A stretch of 64,000 nucleotides of DNA from JAABUE01 sp037440925 (GTDB lineage: Bacteria; Chloroflexota; Anaerolineae; Anaerolineales; Villigracilaceae): the NCBI GenBank assembly GCA_037440925.1, contig JBBITF010000007.1:1-64000 (forward strand), read 5' to 3'. Both the position numbers and the translations under genes were made by a program. Shown in pieces: positions 56,549 through 64,000 of the stretch. The notes beneath the pieces are model-generated. The model worked only from the letters and a program-made list of their open reading frames with translations. It was not told the DNA's origin and searched no databases. The stretch's first letter is position 1; each line of letters starts with the position of its first letter.

Positions 56549-57211
56549 ATGGAAATTACCTGGTATGGACATTCCTGCTTCCGTCTCACCGAGCGCGGTA
56601 TGGCAACGGTGGTAACGGATCCTTTCGACGACAGCATCGGGTACGAACCGCTCAGGCTCAAAGCCGATATCGTCACCATTAGCCACGATGCAGCCGGTCA
56701 CAACCACATCGAAGCCGTCAAAGGAACCTCGCATATCATCCGCGGGCCCGGCGAATATGAAATCGGCGGCGTCTTCATCACCGGAATCCAGACCGATGGA
56801 CATGGCAAAAAAGTCAACGGTCAGCGTGGAGCGTCCATTGTCACGCGCAACACCCTGTACGTTTTCGATTACGATGGTATCACCGTAGCCCACCTAGGCG
56901 ACTTGAAACAAGTGCCTACTCAAACCGAAGTGGAAGCGCTCGGCGCCGTGAACGTAGCCCTGGTGCCGGTAGGCGGAGGAGGCGGCCTGAACGCAGCCAA
57001 AGCCGCCGAAGTGGTCAGTTTGCTGGAACCAAACATCGTCGTTCCCATGCATTACGCTACCCCGCCTGTCAAACTCAAACTCGACTCTCTGGACAAATTC
57101 CTGAAGGAAATGGGCCTCAACACAGCCGAAAAAGCGCCATCCCTCAAAGTGACTCGCGCCAGCCTGCCCGAAGAAACGCGCGTCATCGCCTTAGATTATC
57201 AGCGCAGTTAG
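56549..57211 (+). CDS. MBL-fold metal-dependent hydrolase
   Basis: Protein of 220 residues of the Lactamase_B_3 type, starting MEITWYGHSCFRL. The HxHxDH motif is altered to SHDAAGHNH; H190 in VPMHYATPP and D in LGDL remain. Similar proteins are annotated as UPF0173-like hydrolases. Start 56549 follows GGAGG. The two following genes are close and may be co-transcribed. Confidence 0.85.
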   Translation: MEITWYGHSCFRLTERGMATVVTDPFDDSIGYEPLRLKADIVTISHDAAGHNHIEAVKGTSHIIRGPGEYEIGGVFITGIQTDGHGKKVNGQRGASIVTRNTLYVFDYDGITVAHLGDLKQVPTQTEVEALGAVNVALVPVGGGGGLNAAKAAEVVSLLEPNIVVPMHYATPPVKLKLDSLDKFLKEMGLNTAEKAPSLKVTRASLPEETRVIALDYQRS

Positions 57212-57220
57212 GAGCAAACT

Positions 57221-57523
57221 GTGGCAGTCAAAATCCTCATGACCTGGGATATATCCCCCGACCGCGACCAAGAATATTTCGAGTTCGTAGTAGGAGAGTT
57301 CGTGCCGGGCGTTCAGCGCCTGGGACTGCAACCTGTCGAAGCCTGGGCCACCATCTACGGCAAATATCCGCAGATCCAGGTTGGGTTGCTGGCCGAAACC
57401 GCCCAAGGGGCTCGCCTCGCCATGAATTCGCGTGAATGGGTGCAATTGCAGCAGCAACTATTTGGCTACGTCAAAAACTTCTCTTTCAAGGTCGTCCCGG
57501 CGAGGTCAGGTTTCCAATTCTAG
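57221..57523 (+). CDS. Small conserved hypothetical protein
   Basis: Protein of 100 residues starting at GTG 57221 (AVKILMTWDISPDRDQEYF). The composition and the alternating beta-alpha pattern suggest a dimeric alpha/beta-barrel fold. I do not recognise the family. It lies 9 bases after the MBL gene and 3 bases before the large membrane protein, so it is probably in one operon with them. Confidence 0.7.
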   Translation: MAVKILMTWDISPDRDQEYFEFVVGEFVPGVQRLGLQPVEAWATIYGKYPQIQVGLLAETAQGARLAMNSREWVQLQQQLFGYVKNFSFKVVPARSGFQF

Positions 57524-57526
57524 CAC

Positions 57527-60058
57527 ATGGCTGTCCAAAAAGGCAGTAAACGTACCGTTCATTGGCCGCTGTACTTCTCTGTCGTTTTCCTGGAAGCAGC
57601 GGCCGCTTTGGTTGCCCTGGCGCGCATCCCGGCCGAGGCGACACATCTCATCCTGGGTTTTTCAGCCGCGCGCTGGGCCCTCTTTGCGCCGCTCTTGATC
57701 ACAATGGCCGGCTGCCTGGCGCTGGCGCAAGCCGCGTACCGTCGGCCGGCATTTGTCGCCCGCTGGCTAGAGCCAAACGCGCACCCCAGGGCTTTTGCCT
57801 CCCTGACAGCCGCCTCCGCGCTCCTGGCGGCGGGAACAGGCCTCGGGGCGTTTTGGTTGCGCTGGTACGATCCCGCCCGCTTGCTGCCCTTCTTCGAGCG
57901 CGCCTGGCCGTTGCTGGCCTTCTTCATCGTCTTCAGCGTCCAAACCGCACTGTGGCTGCTCATCCTGCGCTTTGGCATCCGAAAAGTGGACTTCAGCGCC
58001 CGCCGTCCTGCTCTGGCGGCGTTCCTGCTGCTCTTGCTGACCTTTGGATTCGCGGCCCTCACCCGCCTGGGCCTCACGCCAGACAAAGCCTATTGGGGCG
58101 AACCGGGCGTGCCGATTCAGACCTGGCAACTGGGGCTGACTTTGTTGGGCGGCGGACTTCTCCTGACTCTGCGCCTCGCTTCAGGACAGACCCTGAACCT
58201 GCTCCCGTTTTTCGAGCGCCGCCCGCGCCTGATGGATTTCCTGCTCCCCCTGCTCATCTGGGCGCTGGCGGTGGGACTGTGGTCGAGCGTCCCCAATGCC
58301 GTCCTGAAAAACAGTTTTTACTCACCGATTGACCCGCCTGCCAATACCCCCTTCCCCTACTCCGACGCCGGCTATTACGACTACATGGCGCACAGCCTGT
58401 TGATTGGCACAGACTACGCGGGCGAAATTCCCACGCGCCCGCTCTACATTGTCTTCCTGGCATTCTTGCATCTGCTCTTTGGCGAACGCTACGACCTCAT
58501 CATCCTGGGGCAAACGCTGGTTCTGGCATTCATTCCGGTACTCTTCTACGCGCTGGGCAAAGCCATCCACAGCCGAGCCGCCGGTCTGCTCATCGCCCTG
58601 CTGGCCATCTTCCGCGAATGGACGACGTTGCTGGTTTCTTCACAAACGCGTGTCTCGAATACCAAAACCCTGCTGGTAGACTTGCCCACCCTGCTGCTCA
58701 TCCTGCTGGCCTGCCGGCTAACTTTTCGCTGGCTGGAACGAAAGCAGCGCCTAGACGCTCTCCTGGCCGGCGGCACGTTTGGCGCCTTGATTTTGCTGCG
58801 CACGCAATCTATGTTGATTTTGCCGTTTTTGCTTGCCCTTGCCTTGCTCAGCCTGTGGCCAGAAAAACGCAGTTCAACTAAAGGGACGCTGTGGTTCATA
58901 CCGCTACTGGTCTTCCTGGCCGGTATGGCGTGCAGTGTCATGCCCTGGTTGACTCACAATTATTTGCACAGCGGGCATTTCAGTTTCGATACCTCCTTCG
59001 AGTATCAAGTCATCGCCAGTCAATACACCTACGATGGCCTGCTGAATTACAGCAATACCAATGTACAGGGCAAGAGCCTGATGGGCATCGTATGGTCGTT
59101 TTTCCTGCACGACCCTGCCTTCGTTATTGGCTTCATCCTCAATCACTTCCTGGCGACTGAAATCGGCGCACTGTTGGCGCTGCCGTTGATTGCGCCATTC
59201 GATGGTCTGCGCGCGCCTATCCACATCTATTGGACTTCCTTCGAGAGCATTTTGGGGTGGCAAAACATCCTGCTTCTCATCGGCTATTTGGTCGTCATTG
59301 CCATTGGCCTGGGCGCAGCCTGGAAGCGCTGGCGCTGGCTTGGATTGCTGCCGTTAGCCTTCAACATCGGATACGCGCTGGCCAATGGCTTGGGACGCTT
59401 TTCTGGCTGGCGCTACGACCTGCCCGCCGACTGGACGGCTTATTTCTACTTTGGGATTGGAATAGCCGAAGTCATGCTGTGGATCGCTCAGGTATTCGGC
59501 GCCCCTCCTTCCCCCTCTGCGCGGCCGCTTGCCGCCTATCCCGTCCATTTTGCCGTCTATGCCTCATCCATCCTGGGATTTGCGCTTCTTGGCGCCCTGC
59601 CCTGGCTGGTCAAAGCCATCACCACGCCGCGTTACCCCAACCTTACGCCATCCGCCATCCAGGAACAACTGGCAGGGCTGCCAGAAGTCCAGGCGCTAGG
59701 CATAACCGCAGAAGACATCCAAACGTTTGCAGAACAAGCCGAGAGCGTTGCGTTGATCGGACGTCCGCTATACCCACGCGCCTTCCCGCGCGGCGCTGGT
59801 CTGTCTTCGTCCAATCCCTGGCAATCGTATACCATCCGCGATTACCCTCGTCTGGGTTTCCTGCTGTTGAATGAAAGCGTGCGAGAGGTAGTCTTACCCA
59901 TCAAAACCACACGCGCCGCCAATATCCACGCCCTAGACGCCCTCATTCTAGGCTGCGAGCGCGGGAGGTATGTAGAGGCGCGTTTGGTGGCTTTTCCAAA
60001 TAATGACCTGGCCTACCTCTCGGAGCGAGGCTTGCAAGGATGCTCTGAAAGTAGATAA
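57527..60058 (+). CDS. Large multi-pass membrane protein, GT-C glycosyltransferase-like
   Basis: Protein of 843 residues with many transmembrane segments (about 18). An aspartate-containing first loop (SDAGYYDYMAHSLLIGTDY, about 283-301) after a long N-terminal membrane part and the DxD-like environment resemble the PMT/GT-C superfamily (lipid-linked sugar transfer). The C-terminal 150 residues are soluble. The substrate is unknown. The gene starts 3 bases after the previous one. Confidence 0.75.
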   Translation: MAVQKGSKRTVHWPLYFSVVFLEAAAALVALARIPAEATHLILGFSAARWALFAPLLITMAGCLALAQAAYRRPAFVARWLEPNAHPRAFASLTAASALLAAGTGLGAFWLRWYDPARLLPFFERAWPLLAFFIVFSVQTALWLLILRFGIRKVDFSARRPALAAFLLLLLTFGFAALTRLGLTPDKAYWGEPGVPIQTWQLGLTLLGGGLLLTLRLASGQTLNLLPFFERRPRLMDFLLPLLIWALAVGLWSSVPNAVLKNSFYSPIDPPANTPFPYSDAGYYDYMAHSLLIGTDYAGEIPTRPLYIVFLAFLHLLFGERYDLIILGQTLVLAFIPVLFYALGKAIHSRAAGLLIALLAIFREWTTLLVSSQTRVSNTKTLLVDLPTLLLILLACRLTFRWLERKQRLDALLAGGTFGALILLRTQSMLILPFLLALALLSLWPEKRSSTKGTLWFIPLLVFLAGMACSVMPWLTHNYLHSGHFSFDTSFEYQVIASQYTYDGLLNYSNTNVQGKSLMGIVWSFFLHDPAFVIGFILNHFLATEIGALLALPLIAPFDGLRAPIHIYWTSFESILGWQNILLLIGYLVVIAIGLGAAWKRWRWLGLLPLAFNIGYALANGLGRFSGWRYDLPADWTAYFYFGIGIAEVMLWIAQVFGAPPSPSARPLAAYPVHFAVYASSILGFALLGALPWLVKAITTPRYPNLTPSAIQEQLAGLPEVQALGITAEDIQTFAEQAESVALIGRPLYPRAFPRGAGLSSSNPWQSYTIRDYPRLGFLLLNESVREVVLPIKTTRAANIHALDALILGCERGRYVEARLVAFPNNDLAYLSERGLQGCSESR

Positions 60059-60128
60059 AGAATGTACAGGTTTTACCATTTTTGAGGAGGGTATTCGGCT
60101 AAAAATCGTCCCATCGTTGAGAATGTTT

Positions 60129-60182
60129 GGAGTCCGAAGTCTCCAGACTTCGGCATACCGACAACTGGAGTTGTCGGACTCC
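60129..60182. repeat. Cruciform with nested CCGAAGTC hairpins, copy 3
   Basis: GGAGTCCG (60129-60136) pairs with CGGACTCC (60175-60182). Inside are two hairpins: CCGAAGTC-TCCA-GACTTCGG and CCGACAAC-TGGA-GTTGTCGG. The first is identical to the hairpin at 17220-17239. Confidence 0.85.
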
Positions 60183-60274
60183 AAAATTGGTTGTGGCACA
60201 GCCGCGCTATGCGATAGCAATTGAGAGTCATTCACTTTACAATGTCTTGATATAACAGTATCCCTCTAACATTA

Positions 60275-60415
60275 CAGCGCAAGATTGGCAGGCGCTTCTG
60301 AGCGTCTCGCAAGCAAGGGGCTTGGATTTGACAATCCAAGCCAGCGCGGTGGCCGCTTCTGCGGCTTGACAACCTTTTTGCTTGTGCAGATTGTCAAATC
60401 CGCACATGATTCCAC
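60275..60415. repeat. Composite palindromic element, copy 2 (degenerate)
   Basis: Aligns with 31035-31190: the GAGCGTCTxGCAAGC head, GGCTTGGATT-TGAC-AATCCAAGCC (60319-60342), then a decayed version of the second hairpin (GCTTGTGCAGATT / AATCCGCACATGA). The triple repeat and right end are missing. Confidence 0.75.
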
Positions 60416-60535
60416 AGCAAAGAAGGATGACAGTCGCCGTGCGCGGACGTTGCGCTGTAATACTAAAAGAGAGAAACCAAAGGGATCGAGAGGATACCGA
60501 TTTTCCTTAGAGGCTGTCTGAAAACTTTTGGAAAA

Positions 60536-60600
60536 GACCCTAAATTCCTTTGGTTTCACATTGGTCGGCTAAATGAGAATTCTGTTGCGAAATTCACCCC
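60536..60600 (+). repeat. 95-bp TIR element, copy 2 (partial)
   Basis: The first 65 bases match copy 1 read on the minus strand: GACCCTAAA, CCTTTGGTTTCA, GGTCGGCTA, GAGAATTCTGTTGCGAAAT. The right inverted repeat is lost. It lies 68 bases before pdhA in the same orientation as copy 1 has relative to its downstream gene. Confidence 0.75.
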
Positions 60601-60611
60601 TGATTTGCAAC

Positions 60612-60643
60612 ACAACGCCAGAAGAAAACTGGTGTTGTTTTTT
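60612..60643 (+). terminator. Intrinsic terminator upstream of pdhA (attenuator candidate)
   Basis: ACAACGCCAG (60612-60621) pairs with CTGGTGTTGT (60629-60638), one G-T pair, loop AAGAAAA, then a T-run to 60643. It ends 24 bases before the pdhA ATG; no promoter is visible between, so transcripts reaching pdhA must pass it. Confidence 0.6.
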
Positions 60644-60667
60644 GCATCGCATGTGGAGTCTTTTCAA

Positions 60668-61627
60668 ATGAAAAAAGAACAATATCTCGATTTTTACTAC
60701 CAAATGGTTCTCATCCGCCGCGTGGAAGAGCGCGGCGCGGAACTGTACCAGGCCGGAAAAATTGGCGGCTTCATGCACCTCTACATCGGTCAGGAAGCAG
60801 TTTCGACCGGGCTGATTGCGGCCCGCGAGCCGCGCGACCGCGTCATCACCGCTTACCGCGACCACGGCGTGGCGCTCAATTGCGGCATTTCGGCCAACGA
60901 AGTGATGGCAGAACTGCTCGGCAAAATTACCGGCATGTCGAAGGGCAAGGGCGGTTCGATGCACATGGCTTCGGTGGAGAAAAACATGTGGGGGGGCCAT
61001 GCCATTGTCGGCGGGCATCTGCCCATCGCAGCCGGGCTGGCCCTCGGCGACCAATACGCCGGGAACGACAACGTGACGATTTGCATGTTCGGCGACGGCG
61101 CCACCAACATCGGTTATTTTCACGAGGCGCTCAACCTGGCAAAGACCTGGGGGTTGCGCGTGCTATGGGTCTGTGAAAACAATCAATATGGTATGGGCAC
61201 TTCGGTGGAACGCGCTTCGGCAGTGGATGAAATCCGTCAAAAAGCCGAAGGGTACGGCATGAAAAACAGCGCCGTAGACGGCATGGATGTACTGAAGGTC
61301 TATGCTGCCGCGCAAGAAGCCATCCAATATGTGCGTCAGCATGGAGAACCCTACTTTTTGGAAGTCAACACCTATCGCTTTCGCGGCCACTCCATGGGCG
61401 ACCCAGAACGTTACCGCGCCCCAGAAGAAGTCAAAAAATGGCAGGAAAACGACCCGATTGGCATTTTCCGCGCCTACTTGCTGAAGAAAAAAGTCGCTAC
61501 CGAAGCCGAATTGGACGCCCTGGATGACAAGGCCCAGGCAGTAACCAACAAAGCAGTAGAATTTGCTGAAGCCAGCCCTGAGCCGGGCATGGAAGAGTTG
61601 TTTAAGGATGTTTACGCGGCGGAGTGA
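60668..61627 (+). CDS. pdhA: Pyruvate (2-oxoacid) dehydrogenase E1 alpha
   Basis: Protein of 319 residues. The thiamine diphosphate motif is GDGATNIGYFHEALNLA (G142 to A158) ending in CENNQYGMGT (N171). HLYIGQEAVSTGL and GHSMGDPERYR complete the family pattern. With E1beta it decarboxylates pyruvate. ATG 60668 is preferred to a start in the repeat upstream. It heads E1alpha-E1beta-E2; E3 is not in the window. Confidence 0.95.
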   Translation: MKKEQYLDFYYQMVLIRRVEERGAELYQAGKIGGFMHLYIGQEAVSTGLIAAREPRDRVITAYRDHGVALNCGISANEVMAELLGKITGMSKGKGGSMHMASVEKNMWGGHAIVGGHLPIAAGLALGDQYAGNDNVTICMFGDGATNIGYFHEALNLAKTWGLRVLWVCENNQYGMGTSVERASAVDEIRQKAEGYGMKNSAVDGMDVLKVYAAAQEAIQYVRQHGEPYFLEVNTYRFRGHSMGDPERYRAPEEVKKWQENDPIGIFRAYLLKKKVATEAELDALDDKAQAVTNKAVEFAEASPEPGMEELFKDVYAAE

Positions 61628-61673
61628 GTAGACAGGAAAATTACCTGTGTACTTGCTCCCTTACGAGGAAACT

Positions 61674-62648
61674 ATGGCTAAAATCACCATGCGCGAGGCC
61701 ATCTCGCAAGCGCTGATGGAGGAAATGGACCGCGACCCGGCCGTTTTCATTCTAGGCGAAGAGGTGGGAGTGTGGGGCGGCACGTATGCCGTCACCAAAG
61801 GTTTTTATGACAAATATGGCCCCGAAAGGGTTAAGGATACCCCCATTGCCGAAAACGCTATCCTCGGCGCGGCCATCGGCGCGGCGCTAACCGGCCTGCG
61901 ACCAGTGGCCGAGTTGATGACCATCAACTTTGCGTTCTCGGCCATGGATTACGTCGTCAACCAGGCTCCCAAATTGCGCTATATGTTCGGCGGACAGTTC
62001 CAGGTGCCGCTGGTCATCCGCGCCGTCGGCGGTGGCGGGCGACAACTCGGCGCCACCCACTCGCAGACGCCAGACGCCGTCTTTGCCCACTTTCCCGGCC
62101 TGATTGTGGTCAGCCCCGGCACGCCAGCCGACGCAAAAGGCCTGCTCAAGAGCGCCATCCGCTCGAATGACCCGGTGTTGTTCCTTGAACACGCCACCAT
62201 GTACCAGGTGCGCGGAGAAGTGCCGCAGGACGAGTACCTTGAACCCATCGGCAAATCGAAAATTCAACGTCCCGGCAAAGACGCCACCATCGTCACCTAT
62301 TGCAAGGGGCTGGAACTCTCCATGAAAGCCGCCGATGAACTCGCCAAACAAGGCATTGAGGTCGAAATTGTAGACCTGCGCACCCTGCGCCCGCTGGATA
62401 TGGAACCCGTATTAGAATCGTTCAAAAAGACCAATCGCGCGGTGGTCGTAGAAGAAGGCTGGAAGTCCTACGGCGTTGGCGCTGAGGTGGTCAGTCGCAT
62501 ATACGAAGAAGCCTTCGATTACGCCGATGCGCCCATCCTGCGCGTGGCACAAAAAGAAGTGCCGCTGCCCTACAACCGCACACTGGAGCAGGCCGCCCTG
62601 CCGCAAGTCCCTGACATTGTAACAGCGGTGAAGGAGGTGTTGAAATAA
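61674..62648 (+). CDS. pdhB: Pyruvate (2-oxoacid) dehydrogenase E1 beta
   Basis: Protein of 324 residues starting MAKITMREAISQALMEEMDRD. GEEVGVWGGTYAVTKGF and EEGWKSYGVGAEV are typical for transketolase-like E1beta. ATG 61674 has GAGG 7 bases upstream; GTG at 61647 would add nine residues. The TAA stop overlaps the pdhC ATG by one base (TAATG). Confidence 0.95.
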   Translation: MAKITMREAISQALMEEMDRDPAVFILGEEVGVWGGTYAVTKGFYDKYGPERVKDTPIAENAILGAAIGAALTGLRPVAELMTINFAFSAMDYVVNQAPKLRYMFGGQFQVPLVIRAVGGGGRQLGATHSQTPDAVFAHFPGLIVVSPGTPADAKGLLKSAIRSNDPVLFLEHATMYQVRGEVPQDEYLEPIGKSKIQRPGKDATIVTYCKGLELSMKAADELAKQGIEVEIVDLRTLRPLDMEPVLESFKKTNRAVVVEEGWKSYGVGAEVVSRIYEEAFDYADAPILRVAQKEVPLPYNRTLEQAALPQVPDIVTAVKEVLK

Positions 62649-63916
62649 TGGCCGAAATTATCAAAATGCCCAAACTCGGCTTCGATATGGCGGAGGGCAC
62701 CCTGGTCCGCTGGGTGCGTCAGGTGGGCGAACCGATTCAAAAAGGCGAGATATTGGCCGAGATCGAAACCGACAAAGCCACCGTTGAGGTCGAATCTGCC
62801 TTCAGCGGCGTTGTGCTACAACACCTGGTAGACCCTGGAACGATCGTCCCGGTCAATGACCCGATTGCGGTCGTTGGTGCGGAGGGAGAAGGGATCAGTG
62901 ATCAGTTAGTAAGCAGTGAGCAGTTATCAGTGAGCAGTGAGCAGTCATCAGTCGTCAGTCATCAGGCTTCAGTTGTCGGTGAGCAATTATCAGTGAGTAG
63001 TAGTCAGTCGCCGGAAGGTGGCTTATCTCAATCTACAATCGTCCGCGCTTCGCCGTTGGCAAAGAAGATGGCCCGCGAGCGCGGCCTAGACCTGGGTCAG
63101 GTGCGCGGCAGCGGGCCGGGCGGGCGCATTGTGCGGCGGGATATTGAAGCGGCGCTGGCAAAGCCGACCGTAGACGATAGGCCACAGACGATCGAGACCC
63201 CATCGTCCATCGTCCACCGTCCATCGTCCGTCCCTGACGAAGCCATCCAAACCACAAAACTCCGCCAGGCCATTGGCCGCCGCCTGGTTGAAGCCAAAAC
63301 TACCATCCCGCACTTCTACGTCACCCATGAGTACAGAATGGAAGCGTTGATGGAACTGCGCACACAGGTCAACGGCTACCTGCCGGAGGGAGAAAGACTC
63401 TCGGTCAACGATTTCATCGTCAAAGGCGTAGCGCTGGCCTTGCGCGAGTTCCCCAACCTGAACGCCACCTTGCAGGGCGAGCAAATCATCCGCAAAGGGC
63501 AGGTGAACGTTGGGGTAGCCGTCACCGTCCCTGGCGGGCTGATGACGGTCGTGGTCAAGAACGCCGACCAGAAACCGCTGCGCCAGATTTCCGCCGAAAT
63601 CAAGAGCATGGCTGCCCGCGCCCGCGAAGGCAAGGTCAAACCTGAAGATGTAGACGGCTCTACTTTCTCCACGTCCAACCTGGGCATGTACGACGTGGAC
63701 GAGTTCATTGCCATCATCAACCCGCCCGAAGCCGCGATTTTAGCGATTGGCTCAGCAAAAGAGACGCCCGTGGTCGAAAACGGTCAAATCAAAATTGGCT
63801 GGCGCATGAGGGCCACTCTCTCAGTGGACCACCGCGTCAGCGACGGGGCCGAGGCTGCCCAATTCATGCAGGCGCTGGCAAAATACCTGGAAGAGCCGCT
63901 GCGCATGTTGGTCTAA
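62648..63916 (+). CDS. pdhC: Dihydrolipoamide acetyltransferase E2
   Basis: Protein of 422 residues. Lipoyl domain 1-78 with lipoyl K43 in ETDKATVEVES; linker 79-130; E1/E3-binding domain about 133-170 (ASPLAKKMARERGLDLGQVRG); second linker 171-195; catalytic domain 196-422 with the DHRVSDGAEAAQF signature and SNLGMYDVDEF. The first linker (residues about 83-121) is Ser/Val/Gln-rich and encoded by AGCAGTG-type heptamers; the second contains a CATCGTC-type array. Confidence 0.94.
   Translation: MAEIIKMPKLGFDMAEGTLVRWVRQVGEPIQKGEILAEIETDKATVEVESAFSGVVLQHLVDPGTIVPVNDPIAVVGAEGEGISDQLVSSEQLSVSSEQSSVVSHQASVVGEQLSVSSSQSPEGGLSQSTIVRASPLAKKMARERGLDLGQVRGSGPGGRIVRRDIEAALAKPTVDDRPQTIETPSSIVHRPSSVPDEAIQTTKLRQAIGRRLVEAKTTIPHFYVTHEYRMEALMELRTQVNGYLPEGERLSVNDFIVKGVALALREFPNLNATLQGEQIIRKGQVNVGVAVTVPGGLMTVVVKNADQKPLRQISAEIKSMAARAREGKVKPEDVDGSTFSTSNLGMYDVDEFIAIINPPEAAILAIGSAKETPVVENGQIKIGWRMRATLSVDHRVSDGAEAAQFMQALAKYLEEPLRMLV
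62892..63013 (+). repeat. In-frame heptamer array encoding the first E2 linker
   Basis: About 16 units of the AGCAGTG/ATCAGTG type (for example GATCAGT, GAGCAGT, TATCAGT, CATCAGT) in almost one phase; two positions have larger units of 11 and 14 bases. Reading frame is kept, giving ISDQLVSSEQLSVSSEQ and similar. The same motif family flanks rplQ and gcvH. Confidence 0.88.
63195..63232 (+). repeat. CATCGTC heptamers in the second E2 linker
   Basis: Four or five units CATCGTC, CATCGTC, CACCGTC, CATCGTC, CGTCCCT encode SSIVHRPSSVP. The frame is preserved. Confidence 0.8.
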
Positions 63917-63930
63917 AACACACCCAAACG

Positions 63931-63963
63931 TCCCGAAGGTTGTACGCAAACCTTCGGGACGAT
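63931..63963. terminator. Hairpin after pdhC, probably bidirectional terminator
   Basis: CGTCCCGAAGGTT (63932-63944) pairs with AACCTTCGGGACG (63950-63962), a 13-bp stem with a GTACGC-type loop. The T-run is weak on both sides. It shares the CCCGAAGG core with the terminator at 53732. It lies between pdhC and a probable gene ending on the other strand. Confidence 0.6.
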
Positions 63964-63967
63964 TACG

Positions 63968-64000
63968 TCAATCTACCTGCACAAATTTCTCCGGCTTGGT
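63968..64000 (-). CDS. C-terminus of a gene on the minus strand (partial)
   Basis: Reading from the window edge, TKPEKFVQVD is followed by TGA (63970-63968). Only ten codons are visible, so the identity is unknown. The hairpin next to it would then separate two convergent genes. Confidence 0.35.
   Translation of the reverse strand, partial: TKPEKFVQVD

Larger units (their letters stand above)
60059..60667. other. 609-base gap with three repeat families and an attenuator-like terminator
   Basis: No gene seen. From left: cruciform (60129-60182), composite palindromic element copy (60275-60415), the 95-bp element remnant (60536-60600) and a terminator (60612-60643) just before pdhA. Short ORFs in it cross the repeats. 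Confidence 0.6.

Noticed and set aside
60272..60559. 95-residue minus-strand ORF
   Set aside because: Runs through two repeat families and has no start signal or domain.

Overview
The window looks like a scaffold from a Chloroflexota bacterium, most likely class Anaerolineae and probably uncultured: a run of 100 N at 32472-32571 marks an assembly join. The taxonomic call is an inference from the gene set: zinc-ribbon S14, S4 and L36, proline-rich lipoproteins with an NBR1-type Ig domain, a BTAD/STAND/TPR regulator, a GAF/GGDEF receptor with 7TM-type N-terminus, a tetrapyrrole-methylase remnant on MazG, and many short dispersed repeats. No sequence search was possible.

Layout. 1-17140 (+) is the fused str/S10/spc/alpha ribosomal superoperon: tuf end, rpsJ to rplO, secY, adk, map, rpmJ, rpsM, rpsK, rpsD, rpoA, rplQ, truA, rplM, rpsI. 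No infA is found between map and rpmJ; a good promoter lies there instead. 17257-18360 is mazG, closed by a strong terminator. 18412-30950 (all -) holds surface lipoproteins, a small membrane protein, a 1252-residue BTAD/ATPase/TPR regulator, a HAD phosphatase, a META lipoprotein and a large GGDEF sensor. 31489-32208 (+) is a TauE-type permease with its own promoter and 5' hairpin. 32189-35389 (-) is obgE, a GMC oxidoreductase cut by the gap, and a glutaredoxin-like protein. 35477-39055 has a CAP/LysM protein, a SEC-C membrane protein, rplY and a repetitive membrane-anchored protein. 39176-42940 (-) is a glycine-cleavage operon (gcvH, gcvPA, gcvPB) behind a promoter, a tandem glycine riboswitch and a terminator. 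43123-52362 contains small membrane proteins, fmt, psiE-like, glpK-glpD, an ATP-grasp enzyme, a methyltransferase, a YtxH protein and a PilZ protein. 52537-60058 has a radical SAM/HhH protein, a DUF2680-like secreted protein, uvrB, an MBL-fold protein and a large GT-C-like membrane protein. 60668-63916 (+) is a pyruvate/2-oxoacid dehydrogenase operon (E1alpha, E1beta, E2).

The coding content is mostly housekeeping. No defence island, CRISPR, tRNA, rRNA or autonomous mobile element was seen. The unexpected layer is between and inside genes: (i) heptanucleotide tandem arrays that start at stop codons and also sit in frame inside the E2 and MazG linkers; (ii) a ~160-bp element with 17-bp terminal inverted repeats in two copies; (iii) a ~95-bp element with 10-bp terminal inverted repeats, found upstream of two unrelated genes in the same orientation; (iv) a composite palindromic element built on a GGATT-TGGC-AATCC hairpin; (v) CCGAAGTC hairpins, once nested in a cruciform. 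Other points of interest are an in-frame amber codon followed by 51 open codons in a Pro/Ala-rich tail, an obgE fragment relic, a terminator just before pdhA, and probably leaderless transcripts.
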